From: Phallusia fumigata
Lineage: Eukaryota > Chordata > Ascidiacea > Phlebobranchia > Ascidiidae
Length of the DNA stretch: 27,657 bases
NCBI GenBank assembly: GCA_008931825.1
Contig: QXVZ01003467.1
Location: forward strand, 10,116-37,772
Direction of reading: 5' to 3'
Positions 1 to 9,855 of the stretch are shown one piece after another. How positions within the stretch are numbered: the stretch's first letter is position 1; each line of letters opens with the position of its first letter. The notes beneath the pieces are model-generated. The model did no database searches and had not been told where the DNA came from. It saw only the letters and a program-made list of their open reading frames with translations. Position numbers and translations under genes: made by a program.

Positions 1-503
1 TTCAGTGTAACTTTTTGTCCCGGTTGATAATTTGGCACCTGTCCTGGTTTTCTCTTCTTTTGCCTTTTTCGTTTTAGGTTTTGCTTTTTTCCTTCATTCT
101 GCTGAAAGGATGCGTTATTGCGATTTTGGATGTGATGTCGCTCAATCAGATAATTTTCCATTTCTTGTTCAATTGACTCTTCTGGTTCTTTTTCCTAAAA
201 CACCAAAATTTTCTGGAATAAATTAAAGGTGAGTCTAAATGAAGTAATTTGTGTGTTGGCCCGCAGTTCAGTTTTGAATTATATTCTATCCACACTCAAG
301 CTAAGCACAATGATATGACAGCCCTCACATTGTTTTTTTAGGGAAAGTTTTCTGCTAGGGGACAAAAATGTATTTGAATTTGACATAGGAAAGAGCCCAG
401 AGGCACACTTACAACAGTTTGTTCCTCTTCTGAAGAACTCCATGAAGGATTTGACTCTTTTCTGTCTTTATATGCAAGTTCTAAAGAAAATGATTCTGGG
501 CCC
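1..503 (-). CDS. Internal exons of a charged nuclear-type protein, possibly the middle of PHAX (partial)
   Basis: Two minus-strand exons can be read: 503-413 and 194-1, the second running off the left edge. The first follows a CTGCAG acceptor (504-509) and ends at a perfect GTAAGT donor (407-412); the second follows TTTTAG (195-200). Phases agree (0 at the join). Together they give about 94 residues rich in Glu, Lys and Arg, including RKES, an acidic stretch EEEQTVEKEPEESIEQEMENYL and the basic run LKRKRQKKRKPG followed by NY. From memory of the family, the middle of PHAX has RKES, an acidic ELDEYM-like segment, LKRKR and NY in that order, so this could be the 5' half of the PHAX gene whose 3' half lies at 1686-2490. 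The match is low complexity and not proven. I recognise no other family. No start codon or further upstream exon was convincing in 504-953. Confidence 0.5.
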
Positions 504-953
504 CTGCAGATTTAAATGCACAAATTACAAATCAAACACATTTACATATTAAGCTCCTTTGGCCTAGGATTACATAACAGTTTATGTAAGTCTGCAAAAA
601 CTCCTTGTTATCAAAACAATGAAGTCCCACATACAAATTTAGCATATTATACTTGAGATTTAAGCCCAATTTTTGGTCAAACCAATTAATCTTGCTTTAA
701 GAAAAAATTGCATTTTTACAGAAGCAAAAATGCAGTTTGCACAGTCTGAAGGGTGGAAAAATCTGGCCTGCCTATGAGATGTATAAATTATTCAGGGCAA
801 GTGATAAACATTATTCATAAAACTTATTTTGTAACTAAAAGAAACAAATCGTAAGTTACTTCTTTATGGAGAATTTGAAACAAATACACAATTTTTCAGC
901 AACTGATACATAAAATTTGGGTTACAAGCTGTGTATATTACTTTTCACTTAGT

Positions 954-954
954 N
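954..954. other. Contig join (single N)
   Basis: A lone N separates two sequences that share no overlap. It probably stands for a gap of unknown size, and the order of the two flanking contigs is doubtful (see findings). Confidence 0.75.
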
Positions 955-1685
955 TACCGCCCACCAGCGGTACAACAAAAACTGCGTGTTGGCAATTAAC
1001 AAGCAAAGAAACGAGAGGAAACAAAGTGTTCCTTAACATAAACTGGTCAAAATACTAAATTTTGTTGTTTCGGGACGACTTAACCGAGGGTCCGAGGTTG
1101 TGGGTTGTAATCCCGATCGTTCCATTCATCCAGTGGTCACGTGATTTTCCCAAACCTTCACCTCAAAGTTCTACGGCAAACTCAATTCTGCAACGTTCAG
1201 CTTGTACCGGGACCCACACCTACGTAACACGTTTGTGACGTCATATGACGACGCTTGGCGTTTTATTTCGGCGGCGTTGATAACACAAGGGTTGGTAAAA
1301 CGAAAATGTCACTGAAAGAAAATCACTCTCGCCCGTCGGAAGGTGTTTGCTGCATTGAACGTGAAACAAAAACGTTCAGACGATAATTCAAAACGAACTT
1401 AAAGGTAACGTAGGTCTGACTACGACAACAGAGGATGTCCAACGTATTTCACTGTGGTTATAATACAGCAGTGCTGCAAACTGACCAGCAAATTCAACAA
1501 GTTGGCATTCCTGCTAACCAAAACAAAGATCAATTAGGCTGATATACAATGATCCGAAAAAAGAAACTGATATCGAACCCCAGTCGACGGGAACCGGTTC
1601 CACGTCACGTCCATCGTTTCCTTCCCAACCGGAAGTGGTAACAAAACCTTGGAACTTTTTTTATCTCAACAAAAAACAAAAACTT
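955..1685. other. Intergenic stretch downstream of PHAX, with a tRNA-like repeat remnant
   Basis: No open frame here looks coding on either strand. The segment contains a tRNA-like B-box stretch near 1092-1108 (listed separately) and TGACGTCA at 1229-1236. It presumably holds the 3' UTR of PHAX, read leftwards, but I cannot see a clear polyadenylation signal. Confidence 0.5.
1062..1112 (+). repeat. tRNA-derived SINE remnant
   Basis: GAGGTTGTGGGTTGTAATCC resembles the T-arm and B-box of a tRNA-related SINE. Nearly the same string (AGGTTGTGGGTTCCAATCCC) occurs on the minus strand around 9797-9821. No intact A-box or cloverleaf is visible, so this is a decayed mobile-element fragment rather than a tRNA gene. 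Confidence 0.4.
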
Positions 1686-2490
1686 TCATCCAAACGTTTC
1701 CACCATATCCGCACCCGGTGATTCCCTATCCATGACGTCATGAGATAAAGTCACCACACTCTCTCCACCCTGATCCATGACGTCACCCGCAGTGACGGAG
1801 GTGGACGTAAAATGCGCCATCGAGTGGTCGGTGTTCATTGAGGGGCTATTTTGTGGGGTTTCCCCTACATCGAGCGGTGTGGTTTGTTGTTTTTTGGCTT
1901 GTTTCGATGCAAGCCATTGTTCCTTTTCACGCAAAGATTCCGCCTCGAAGACTTTCTGTTTGTGAAATTTGCGTCAGGCAAAACTGCCGCTATTATTTTA
2001 ATATGGCCACTAGTAATGTATGGCTACTTGCACATAGCGTTTTTGCACAAGATAATTTCTAAATCTAGTGGACATAATTGCTGGGTTTACTCACATTTAT
2101 TGCAGTCTGGTCCAGATCATCATCGCTCCTGACCAAATGTATGAAAGTCCCACCTGGCGTTCTCCTTCTATGTCCCTAAAAATCACAAAATCATTTTGTT
2201 AATTCACAGAGCATTGCACAATTGTGGGCAATGGACACCGACAAAAACTGATAAATTGTATTTCAGTTTAGTCAGATTCATTGTTACATGCATAAGCTTT
2301 GTTTTTGAAAAAGCATCACCACTTCACTTTACTGCAGTTTACAATATTTAGCCTGTTAACATTGTGAAAAAAGCATAAATCAATTAAAACCCAACCTGTA
2401 ATGTCATTAGGCCACCATTCATTTCCAGTGCAGCCGTTTTCTCAAACAAAAATAAAGATTTTTCAATTCCCATGGTTGCAACAAGAGCTC
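1686..2490 (-). CDS. PHAX: PHAX, phosphorylated adaptor for RNA export (3' half; 5' end lost in a contig gap)
   Basis: PHAX bridges cap-bound snRNA and the exportin CRM1 for nuclear export. Three minus-strand exons in phase 0 encode the last 147 residues: 2490-2396, 2175-2095 and 1955-1686, with stop TGA at 1686-1688. Splice sites are CAG/GTTGGG, TTTTTAG, AAT/GTGAGT and ACAAACAG. The first exon ends in EMNGGLMTLQ and the second opens GHRRRTPGGTFIHLV, matching the conserved GG-x-x-RRRTPGG-x-F core of the PHAX RNA-binding domain. The third begins KVFEAESLREKEQW, matching the helix after it, and then becomes a poorly conserved tail of about 65 residues. The 5' side is cut by the N at 2491, so the N-terminal half, including export and import signals, is missing here; exons at 1-503 may supply part of it. 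Identity is judged from family memory and is strong for the core. Confidence 0.88.
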
Positions 2491-2491
2491 N
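2491..2491. other. Contig join (single N) between PHAX and HINT3
   Basis: To the right lies the end of HINT3, to the left a PHAX exon, both on the minus strand. A minus-strand frame stays open across the N by chance, giving a false fused C-terminus. Confidence 0.85.
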
Positions 2492-2936
2492 ATGTGATTT
2501 TTAGTTTATCAATTAGTGTTTCTGGTGAAAGAAAATACCATGAGTTTTCTTTAAACAAATTGGAGTTAACGAAGTTTAAATTAGAACAGGGGGTGATGAT
2601 ATGCATATGTAAATGTTCGACACTGATAAAAGGTGGCATATGAAATCCGTAGCGAACATGTTGTGCATCTAAACCCAACTCTTGGACATAGGACACACCA
2701 AAATCATACATTTCCTGGACCATACTAGCGTGGTCCGCTCCGTGCAGGGTTTTAGGGTTAGTTATATGATTTCTTGGCACAACAAGAAAATGATGTTTAG
2801 CTGCTGGCCTAATATCACTAAAGACCGCAAAACGTTCATTGTACTTTAATATTTTACTGTCCTTTTCATCGCCTTCAAGGGTTTGAAGAACTTTGCAGAA
2901 AACACATTCCTGGGGCGTAGTAGACCAGTTTCCCAT
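2492..2936 (-). CDS. HINT3: HINT3, histidine triad nucleotide-binding protein 3 (3' end at a contig break)
   Basis: A HIT-superfamily hydrolase; relatives cleave adenosine 5'-monophosphoramidates. From the ATG at 2936-2934, 148 residues are readable to the N. An N-terminal CVFC (residues 11-14) sits where HINT3 proteins carry a similar Cys pair; DIRPAAKHHFLVVPRNHI (41-58) is the nucleotide-binding strand region; and the catalytic triad motif EHLHMHI places His at 108, 110 and 112. The readable end, ETLIDKLKIT, is about where HINT3 proteins stop, so only a stop codon or a few residues are lacking. The codon spanning the N is TNG, which could be TAG. Reading further left enters a PHAX exon and should not be counted. 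The coding region is one exon here. Confidence 0.9.
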
Positions 2937-3457
2937 CTAGTCTGAATTGTTAAATCTTAGTCTTGTGTATGATTCACATTTGTCAATATTTTATACTTTA
3001 CGCTAAACATAAAAAAACGTTGAATAAGCCTAAAGTTTGCAAACAACAAAATGTACTCAACCACAGGTGCCGACGGACAAAAAAATTATTCCGCATATTA
3101 ATCCTACTAAACAATAAACGTTTTAATACAAAAATTTTTTTTCATATCAGTCCTTGAAAGCCAAAGCTAGACAGTTTTCACATCCCCAAATATAAAAAAA
3201 ATTATGTCACGCTTCACCTATCATAACAAATCCCATGAGCCTAACGCTATATGTTGATTCTTGCTTTGGAGAAGTTTTTTTTAGAAAGCCAGCCGTCACA
3301 ACACGGTTTAATTTTTTCATGAAAGTATTGCTATTGGGATTTAACTGGTAATAAGAACGCACTTTTCGAAAAACAGTAAAACGGCAAGCACGCCTTAATA
3401 AGTATTACATTTCTAAATGTCTTCTTAAAAAAGACCAGTCGAAGTGCAAAATGATCG

Positions 3458-3477
3458 GTGACGTCACGTGACGTCAC
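3458..3477. promoter_or_regulatory. 20-bp perfect palindrome with two CRE-like cores around an E-box
   Basis: GTGACGTCACGTGACGTCAC equals its own reverse complement. It holds two TGACGTCA cores (CREB/ATF type) and a central CACGTG E-box. It lies 522 bp upstream of the HINT3 start and 1.24 kb upstream of the neuropeptide start. Function is inferred from motif only. Confidence 0.45.
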
Positions 3478-4165
3478 ACGATTCCTTACATATTCTCAGG
3501 ATTCGACGGTATGCTTGATCATCGTAACCATAGACCAAATACAACCGCAGTCGTGGATAGCGAATTCGTTATCAAATACGTGTATAGTGAATAATTGGGC
3601 TGCGCGTTATTCAACATGGGGTTTATCGACTGAAAGATGTGGGAAAATGGTCTTCCAATTATAAGTGCCTTGCTTTCGAATCTTGATACACGCCTAGTGG
3701 GAGTGATACATCACAATGTCTCTTTTCTACGTGGTGGTAACATATTAGCAGATCATTAATCTCGGATGGTGGACTCCATTATTCTGAAGTTTCTGTTGGG
3801 AATTTTAGACGGTAGCGGAGACTCCAGTGCCCCATTCTGGGTCCCGTGGGGTCCAATCAAGGCCCGAACATTGTCGCATTAATAATTCTGAGCCAAGGGG
3901 AAGCAGGGTGAGTGGGAGATCGATGGACGAGCAACGGCACACCGAAGAAAAGTGATCAATATAAAGAAGTGTTTTGCAGACACCTGATAATAGATCCCAA
4001 CCCCATTTCCTCGCGATGAGTTGGGTTCATTTGTAGCGCTGCTTGACAGGGGGGCTTTTCGGGTCATGAGCTATTAGATCAGGGCATCGGCACTTTGAGA
4101 ATTAGATCGATTAATGCGATAGCGCATTAAAGACTGCTTCGGTCATTGACCGCTAATTTATCGCA

Positions 4166-4173
4166 TATAAAAG
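4166..4173 (+). promoter_or_regulatory. Possible TATA box of the neuropeptide gene
   Basis: TATAAAAG lies about 550 bp before the ATG. A start site near 4195-4200 would require a long or spliced 5' UTR; the acceptor-like TTTTCAG ending at 4665 would fit that. Confidence 0.25.
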
Positions 4174-4721
4174 GTTCGACATATCGCTGCTGATTCCAGA
4201 ATGACAGGGGAAGATGGGGTGCAATGGCCCAGGTGGATTGACATTATGGACCTGTGCCACATCGCATTTGCTTATAAGCAGAGTTTTATGACTTGAACGA
4301 GAATTCGAAATGAAGGGACATGACGATATGCAAAACAACATGTAAATTTAATATTGTATTGGGCATATATATCCGCATGTTCAGCGATTTTCTGCTCTTT
4401 CTGTTGGTCTGTCAGAGATTCGGCTTTTTGCAGACGAGCGGTGATATTCGTTCTCCTAATGTTTTGAACAAGACTTTAATCATAAGGAACGTCTAGAAAA
4501 GTTCACGAACGATCGATGGAACAAACCTATACGCTTACATGGATAAACCCTTCTTCGGACGGGCCCTCGCATTCAAGCGGGGTTATATGCAGCGAAACGT
4601 TAAGTAGTGATACTCAGCAAAACTGTGGTATTTTATAGTACATTCGATAATTGTGTTGTTTTCAGAGAACTGCGTCGCAAATAAGGTTTTTTTTGCAAGT
4701 AGTTGAACTTTAACAGGGAGA

Positions 4722-7680
4722 ATGTCGTCACAACTTGCAATTTTGCTCAGTGTGGTTTTAACTGTTTCTCTCGTCAGTGGGGATTCACCTACAGCAGGTA
4801 TGAATCTGTGTTGTTGGGATGTCACTGTGGTTCAAGGGCCATTCTTTGATTTTTTAAAATTTGGTTTCCATCTTTATCAAAAGATACAAACTAGTACCTC
4901 AATGATTTCGTTTCGGCAAGTCATCAGGAAAAGTTGTTTGATTTTGTTTTTAACACTGTACAAACTTCGCAGAATATTTTACTTTTGGAAATGCAAACCT
5001 ATGTATTTTACGATTTCGCAATTTACATTTTCAAAGCAAAAAAAACAAATATCCTAAAGGCAATCAAGTAGAAAATTGCAGACTGTTTGACTTGATAAAG
5101 TAATAATTAAATGTAAGATGTTATTTGATTTTCAGGTTTGTATGATGATGGTCAAGATGAAGCGGTAAGTTTTTAACACAAAAATCGAATTTCTGTCTGA
5201 ATTTTTTTTAGTTAAACATATTTGACTGCAACATTTTTAAGATTATTCGCTGGTGTTATTTCAAGCATGTGCAAGTGACATGTACGTATTTAGCAAATAA
5301 ACATGTTTTTTAAAGGGCGTCTGGAAACGCTGCGACAAACGCACGTCATTATCAGAATCTTATTTTTATATTGTGAAACGTAATCTCAAAATTGACTTTG
5401 GAACAGAAATAAGATTTTTTTTCAAGGTCACGAAGTCGGAAAGCGTCCGCAATCCCTTCATGGTTCCAGAAGAATATTTTTACCCCGAAATGTCGGCTTT
5501 TCTTGATAACCTTGACATGGATCGCGGCGCGGTCCAACAACGATCAGCGCGATTCGACAATTCATTTATTCTAAAACGGGAACTAGACAACGTAAGTGTC
5601 CAGCATTAATTTGCGTAGGTTGTTCCGTATTAAATGGAATTTCGTTTTAAAATAGTAATGCAAATAATGATCGCGCTAAAGGTCATACGGTAGTGCTGTT
5701 TGTTGGTTTGTTTTATTTATACCCCGTGGGCGAAATAATGTCTAAATGCGTGGTATTTATCAACCAAACATTCGACGAATGTTTTGCACCGACATGTCAT
5801 GTTTCTTAGGCCTATGTGCTCGCAAAAATAACAAAGCGACTGAGCTGTCAGCGCATCATCCTCCATCCAGACCTCGCATCGATTGTGTTACAAGCAAGAA
5901 ACTTGTGAGACATTCTTTCAGCCTCACGTAAATTGATCAGCCCAGACAAATAAAGACACCCATCCCCCCACCCCAAAAAAGAAAACAAAATAACCCAATT
6001 TTCAAAGGAACTGTAGCAGGGGAGGCAAATATGCAAAACTTAATAAAATTGGGGTTTTAGAACACAGGGTTGTGTATAAAACCCAATCCAACACAAACAA
6101 AAGCATTAACAATTTTGTTGACTTGTCCGTAAGACCAGCTCTATTAGATTTTAGTCACTTTCCATTTCCCCTATTGGTTGGTTTCAATTCAAAAGTTTTT
6201 AACCGTACTTTAATTTTTCTACGCAGCTACTGAAACAATTCGAATTCGGTCTCAATTCTCCTTACGAAAGCCACGAACGAGGTGAGATGGATGAGGCATC
6301 GGAACAGGTGGATGAGCGGGGAGGAGTCGTTCCCAAAAACATGAAGCGCTTTCAAGTCCCATCGATCATCAAACGCTACAATGTACCCTCCATTATTAAA
6401 CGTTATGGCGTACCCTCCATTATCAAACGATTCAATGTTCCATCTATCATAAAGAGATTTAATGTTCCTTCCATCATCAAGAAGAAGTTGATGATACCGG
6501 CTGTTATCAAGAAGAACTTTGCCTACAATCCTTCCATCATCAAACGCTTCGCGGCGACGAGTGGCGACAATAACAAGGTAGCTATACTTACTTGAACCGT
6601 TACGCATTTATTACGCTAATGGTTGCCAAGCTTTTTTAATGCATCCCCCCTTTTGCTTATTTTGAAACATTTTATTCCTCCCCTACTAGACCAGAAGTCA
6701 TAAAAAGGATTAAAAAAACGTTTGGAACCACTGGTCTATCTAAAGATCAAATGGTTCAATGTCGTTGCCTGGTCCTCGGTTATGACGTATTAAGCTCTGT
6801 CGGGGTATTCCCCTGTTTAAATTTTAATCGTGCGGTTTCAATTTCAACGCAAACTATTATCTTACACCGCCCAGAAGCGTTTCAATTAAGAAATGCTTCG
6901 AAATTCCGCAAGGCCTACTTGTGAGCACCTGAACGCCATTATCCCATCTCCTTGCCTGGATTAATCGGCACTTCGCGCGTTTTGACGGTTTTCAATCGGG
7001 TTGGCCGGGTCGTTAAAAACGAATAAGGATTTTATCGGTTTTAGTTCAAAAAAATTAATCGAAGAAATTAAACAACCAAAACAACAGCCAAGGCCTTTGC
7101 ACAAGATTTTCACGACAGAATATGTAAATAGGCGACACTTTTTTATGACCACCTAAGCGCAAATGAAAAACATAACTGCCAAGGAATTTGTGTGTAGTGA
7201 ATGCACTTTATGCAAACGTGTCGAAAATCGCTCTGGCAGTTTTGTTTTTAAGTAAGTTACTTCTCAAATCTGTATCTTGTGTTTCTCAATAAGTGCAATA
7301 ATATTAAAAGTTAGGTTTAACTAATAATTGGCGAAGGATTTGAAAATCCTTGTTCACCTTTCATGCTTTTAATGACTGAATACTGTTAAGTTGAGAAAAA
7401 ACACTAATTCAACAACAACAACAACAACAACGTATTCTCTACATTTAAAAAAACTTCTTAAAAGCTCTTCAAGGGATCGAATCCCACCACCACCACAATG
7501 TCAAAGATACATTGTCATAGAAATCGTCCTGAACCACGGGTGCATAATACAGAAGATTTCAGTTGCGGATAAACTACAACTATACACAACCTAAAATTTT
7601 TCTTCTGTTTTTTCAAGAAGAATCCAGGAAAGATCGAAGATGTGAAGGAGGACACGGAAGGTTATTACTCCATCGAGTGA
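4722..7680 (+). CDS. Secreted multi-peptide neuropeptide precursor (tandem xxVPSII peptides)
   Basis: Five exons, 4722-4797, 5136-5164, 5427-5591, 6227-6577 and 7618-7680, join in phase to 227 residues. All splice sites are GT-AG. Residues 1-20 form a signal peptide (LAILLSVVLTVSLVSG). Residues 132-197 are an array cut by Lys-Arg or Lys-Lys: FQVPSII, YNVPSII, YGVPSII, FNVPSII twice, LMIPAVI and NFAYNPSII. A further candidate, FDNSFIL, precedes KR at 78-86. No Gly precedes the basic sites, so the C-termini should be free acids, not amides. The rest is acidic spacer, ending in a 20-residue acidic tail. Free-acid peptides ending in Pro-x-Ile-Ile/Leu recall neurotensin and the neurotensin-like peptides reported from Ciona; that kinship is inference. 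The array is confined to one exon, and its KR and PSII codons vary, so the repeats are old and protein-constrained. Confidence 0.9.
6350..6547 (+). repeat. In-frame tandem array of seven peptide-coding units
   Basis: Units of 27 nt (seven residues plus a dibasic site) repeat five times, followed by two diverged units encoding LMIPAVI and NFAYNPSII. Synonymous positions differ among units: Lys-Arg is written AAACGC, AAACGT, AAACGA and AAGAGA. Protein sequence is conserved more than DNA. Confidence 0.9.
6672..6750 (+). repeat. Dispersed repeat copy 1, in intron 4 of the neuropeptide gene
   Basis: It starts ATTCCTCCCCTACTAGACCA and ends with a GGAACCACTGGTCTATCTAA-like block. The same two blocks recur at 9475-9560 and 9591-9680. 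The reverse complement, CCAGTGGTTCCAAAC, resembles hAT-type (Charlie-like) transposon termini, so a non-autonomous DNA element is possible. Confidence 0.5.
7411..7430 (+). repeat. (AAC)n microsatellite
   Basis: About seven AAC units in intron 4 of the neuropeptide gene. Confidence 0.9.
7463..7560 (-). repeat. Weak tRNA-like SINE fragment
   Basis: Read on the minus strand, GTGGTTCAGGACG resembles an A-box and GGTGGGATTCGATCCC a B-box, about 45 nt apart. No paired acceptor stem is seen. It lies just before the last exon of the neuropeptide gene. Confidence 0.25.
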
Positions 7681-7749
7681 TCCTCATTCCTCCACATCAA
7701 CCACGTGTTTACTTGTACAAAGTATTGTGTTCAGACGCCGTGTCGACCA

Positions 7750-7755
7750 AATAAA
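7750..7755 (+). terminator. Polyadenylation signal of the neuropeptide gene
   Basis: AATAAA lies 70 bp after the stop codon and is followed by T/G-rich sequence (TTTTGTCTC), as expected for a cleavage site. Confidence 0.75.
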
Positions 7756-9474
7756 TGATTTTGTCTCTTTTCAATGCAACACACTCTCTGTGCTAGTTGG
7801 TACGTTCAGGTTACCGCGAGATTACCGGATTTACGAACGAGCTTTGTGTACTCAGCCGCGGCAAAAGGGTTTCAGGTCTAGTCGATGTTAATACCAGACG
7901 TCTAGTTTATTTTGAATGGTATGGTTTGAGAGTGCGCTCTTTCATCGAAGCAGATTTTAAGCAAACTACTTTACCTATACATGGTTTATCAGCTGAAATC
8001 GTACAGATACGTGGACTAAGCAGTGTTAGTGTCGAGCCTCCGAAAAATTATTGGTTTTAAAGCAAACATTTTAATCAACGTAAGTTATGGGTAGTTCAGT
8101 TAATACAGCGCCAGTCCCGCATTAAGTGCATTGTTGTGTTGGAATCCTCTGGACGTCAACGCTTTTAAAATCGGTTAATGACTTGGAAATTTACCTTTCC
8201 TGCGCCGGGTACGCTATCTAACAAAACCATGTAGTTATCTACAGCAAGCTGACCAAATACATGCATTTACAGGCCAAAGTGATCGTGTACCATAGAATAC
8301 GAAGCCATTTTTGCGTCTCACGACTTTCACCTTGCAAAATCACAACACTTATATTGAAAAACACAGTGTTGTGAAAACTTGTATCCGAATCACAAAACAA
8401 GGCGAGTCGTCCACTCAGCGAGTTCGAGTTAAGTTCGAGTCTTTGTGCTTTGTGATTCGAGTCAAGTCGTGTCTTACAAGAGGAAGTATAGGAACCAAAT
8501 TCAAGTGATTGCGATAAATTACAAAAACCCACTACTTGTTAGTGCTTTGCAACCGGGCAATTTAGTATAGCCGTGTTTTACACAGTTATGATGGAACGGG
8601 ATTGATATAGGTCACGACGTCATTAAGATTATTTTCGATGCATTGAAGTGAAAACAGGGCGGGACATTACCACAAGACCGCGCAACTTTTCCTTAGATGA
8701 CATTTTCCATTTTTTCGTCACGCAGGGAATAGATAGTGGCTGATTAATATTTAATGTAATGAGTACGAATTGCGGGGCATTGAAGGCAGGGATCCATAAT
8801 TACTCAATTATTACCGTCCTTTGTGTGAAAATCGAATTTATCGACGCGTCTTTTGATATTCGCTGTAAAACATGGCTAGTTAATTAAGTGCGAATGATGG
8901 AACGCACCCAAGAAAGTTGCCCATCCATAGTTACAAAAGGCGCAAAACACAAGGGACATTCTCATTTGCAGCGGCCTGCTGCTTGTTAGTTACATTTTTA
9001 CACGTGTAGTGTTTGTGCCAAAAAGGCAATAAATTGACTTTATTGTTTGCAGGATTGACTCGATAATCCATGGTTTTTTCGGTGTCCTTACTGTTTCACG
9101 AAACCGTTCAATAGTCACAATTTTGTTTAAGTGACAATGCAAATAAAATTTGACTTGACTTAAATACTTGTGCGTCTTTGTTCAGGTAACCTGTCTAACT
9201 ATCATTTTTATTATGTTTGGCAGAATCTGCTTGATAACATCTTTTTATCGCTTTCTCGAGTCTCGCGAACCTGATGGCTTACTCGGTTGAAGACTAACAG
9301 CGTCCCGACATCAGTTGACCTGCATGAAGCCTGACAGGTGTAGATAATCATTAAAACAAATGCAAAGTCTTGGTATAAATTTAATTTCGCAAGCAAATTC
9401 GCAAAAACTTATCCTCTTTCTGTGGACAAAAATACATGTGGCTGTGTAGTTTGTGGCTAATGCTTTAAACTTTT

Positions 9475-9560
9475 CATTCCTCCCCTACTAGACAAGAAGT
9501 GATGTAAAGTAATATTAAAAGGTTTGAAACCACTGGTCTACCTAAAAAGAAATGCTACAC
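9475..9560 (+). repeat. Dispersed repeat copy 2
   Basis: It begins CATTCCTCCCCTACTAGACA and ends GTTTGAAACCACTGGTCTAC, then CTAAAAAGAAATGCTACA. It matches copy 1 at 6672 and copy 3 at 9591, in the same orientation. Confidence 0.6.
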
Positions 9561-9590
9561 CTATAATGAATAAGCTAACTATTAGGTGGA

Positions 9591-9680
9591 AATTCCTTCC
9601 CTACTAAACAAGAAGCGAAAAAAAGTAATAATAAAATGGTTGCGACCGCTGGTCGGCATGAAAAAGAAATACTACATTTG
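9591..9680 (+). repeat. Dispersed repeat copy 3
   Basis: AATTCCTTCCCTACTAAACA at the start and GGTTGCGACCGCTGGTC followed by AAAAAGAAATACTACAT at the end parallel copy 2, about 115 bp away. The order of blocks is conserved, with substitutions throughout. Confidence 0.55.
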
Positions 9681-9774
9681 TCATAGATCACTTAAATTTA
9701 GTGTAAAAATACCTCCTCCCTTAACTTGTAAAAGTCCTCTTCAGGAAGGAATTCATCCCCGGTTAAACCCCCCC

Positions 9775-9855
9775 AAAAAAACAAGAAGTCCGTTTGGGAT
9801 TGGAACCCACAACCTAACAAAGAAAATTGTCCCGACTACTGGACAATCGACGCTT
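9775..9855 (-). repeat. tRNA-derived SINE remnant (minus orientation)
   Basis: On the minus strand AGGTTGTGGGTTCCAATCCC resembles a tRNA B-box and T-arm, preceded by a GTCGGGACAA segment. ACAAGAAGT at its edge is shared with the neighbouring dispersed repeats, so this may be the head of the same composite family. The B-box matches the one near 1092-1108. Confidence 0.4.

Larger units (their letters stand above)
2937..4721. other. Intergenic region between divergent HINT3 and the neuropeptide gene
   Basis: No credible coding exon is seen. The region must hold the upstream elements of both divergent genes. Notable signals are a 20-bp palindrome with two CRE cores (3458-3477) and a TATA-like box (4166-4173). 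A TTTTCAG acceptor-like site ends at 4665, so the neuropeptide 5' UTR may be spliced, either from an upstream leader exon or by trans-splicing, which Ciona uses. Confidence 0.45.

Noticed and set aside
1062-1112. tRNA gene
   Set aside because: Only a T-arm/B-box-like segment is present; no acceptor stem, A-box or anticodon loop can be drawn.
2176-2395. Possible C/D-box snoRNA in a PHAX intron (GTGATGC and CTGA)
   Set aside because: PHAX introns can host snoRNAs in vertebrates, but the boxes here are imperfect and there is no terminal stem.
6227-6607. 126-residue minus-strand frame opposite the peptide array
   Set aside because: It is the antisense shadow of the repetitive neuropeptide exon; the sense frame has a signal peptide, processing sites and matching splice phases.
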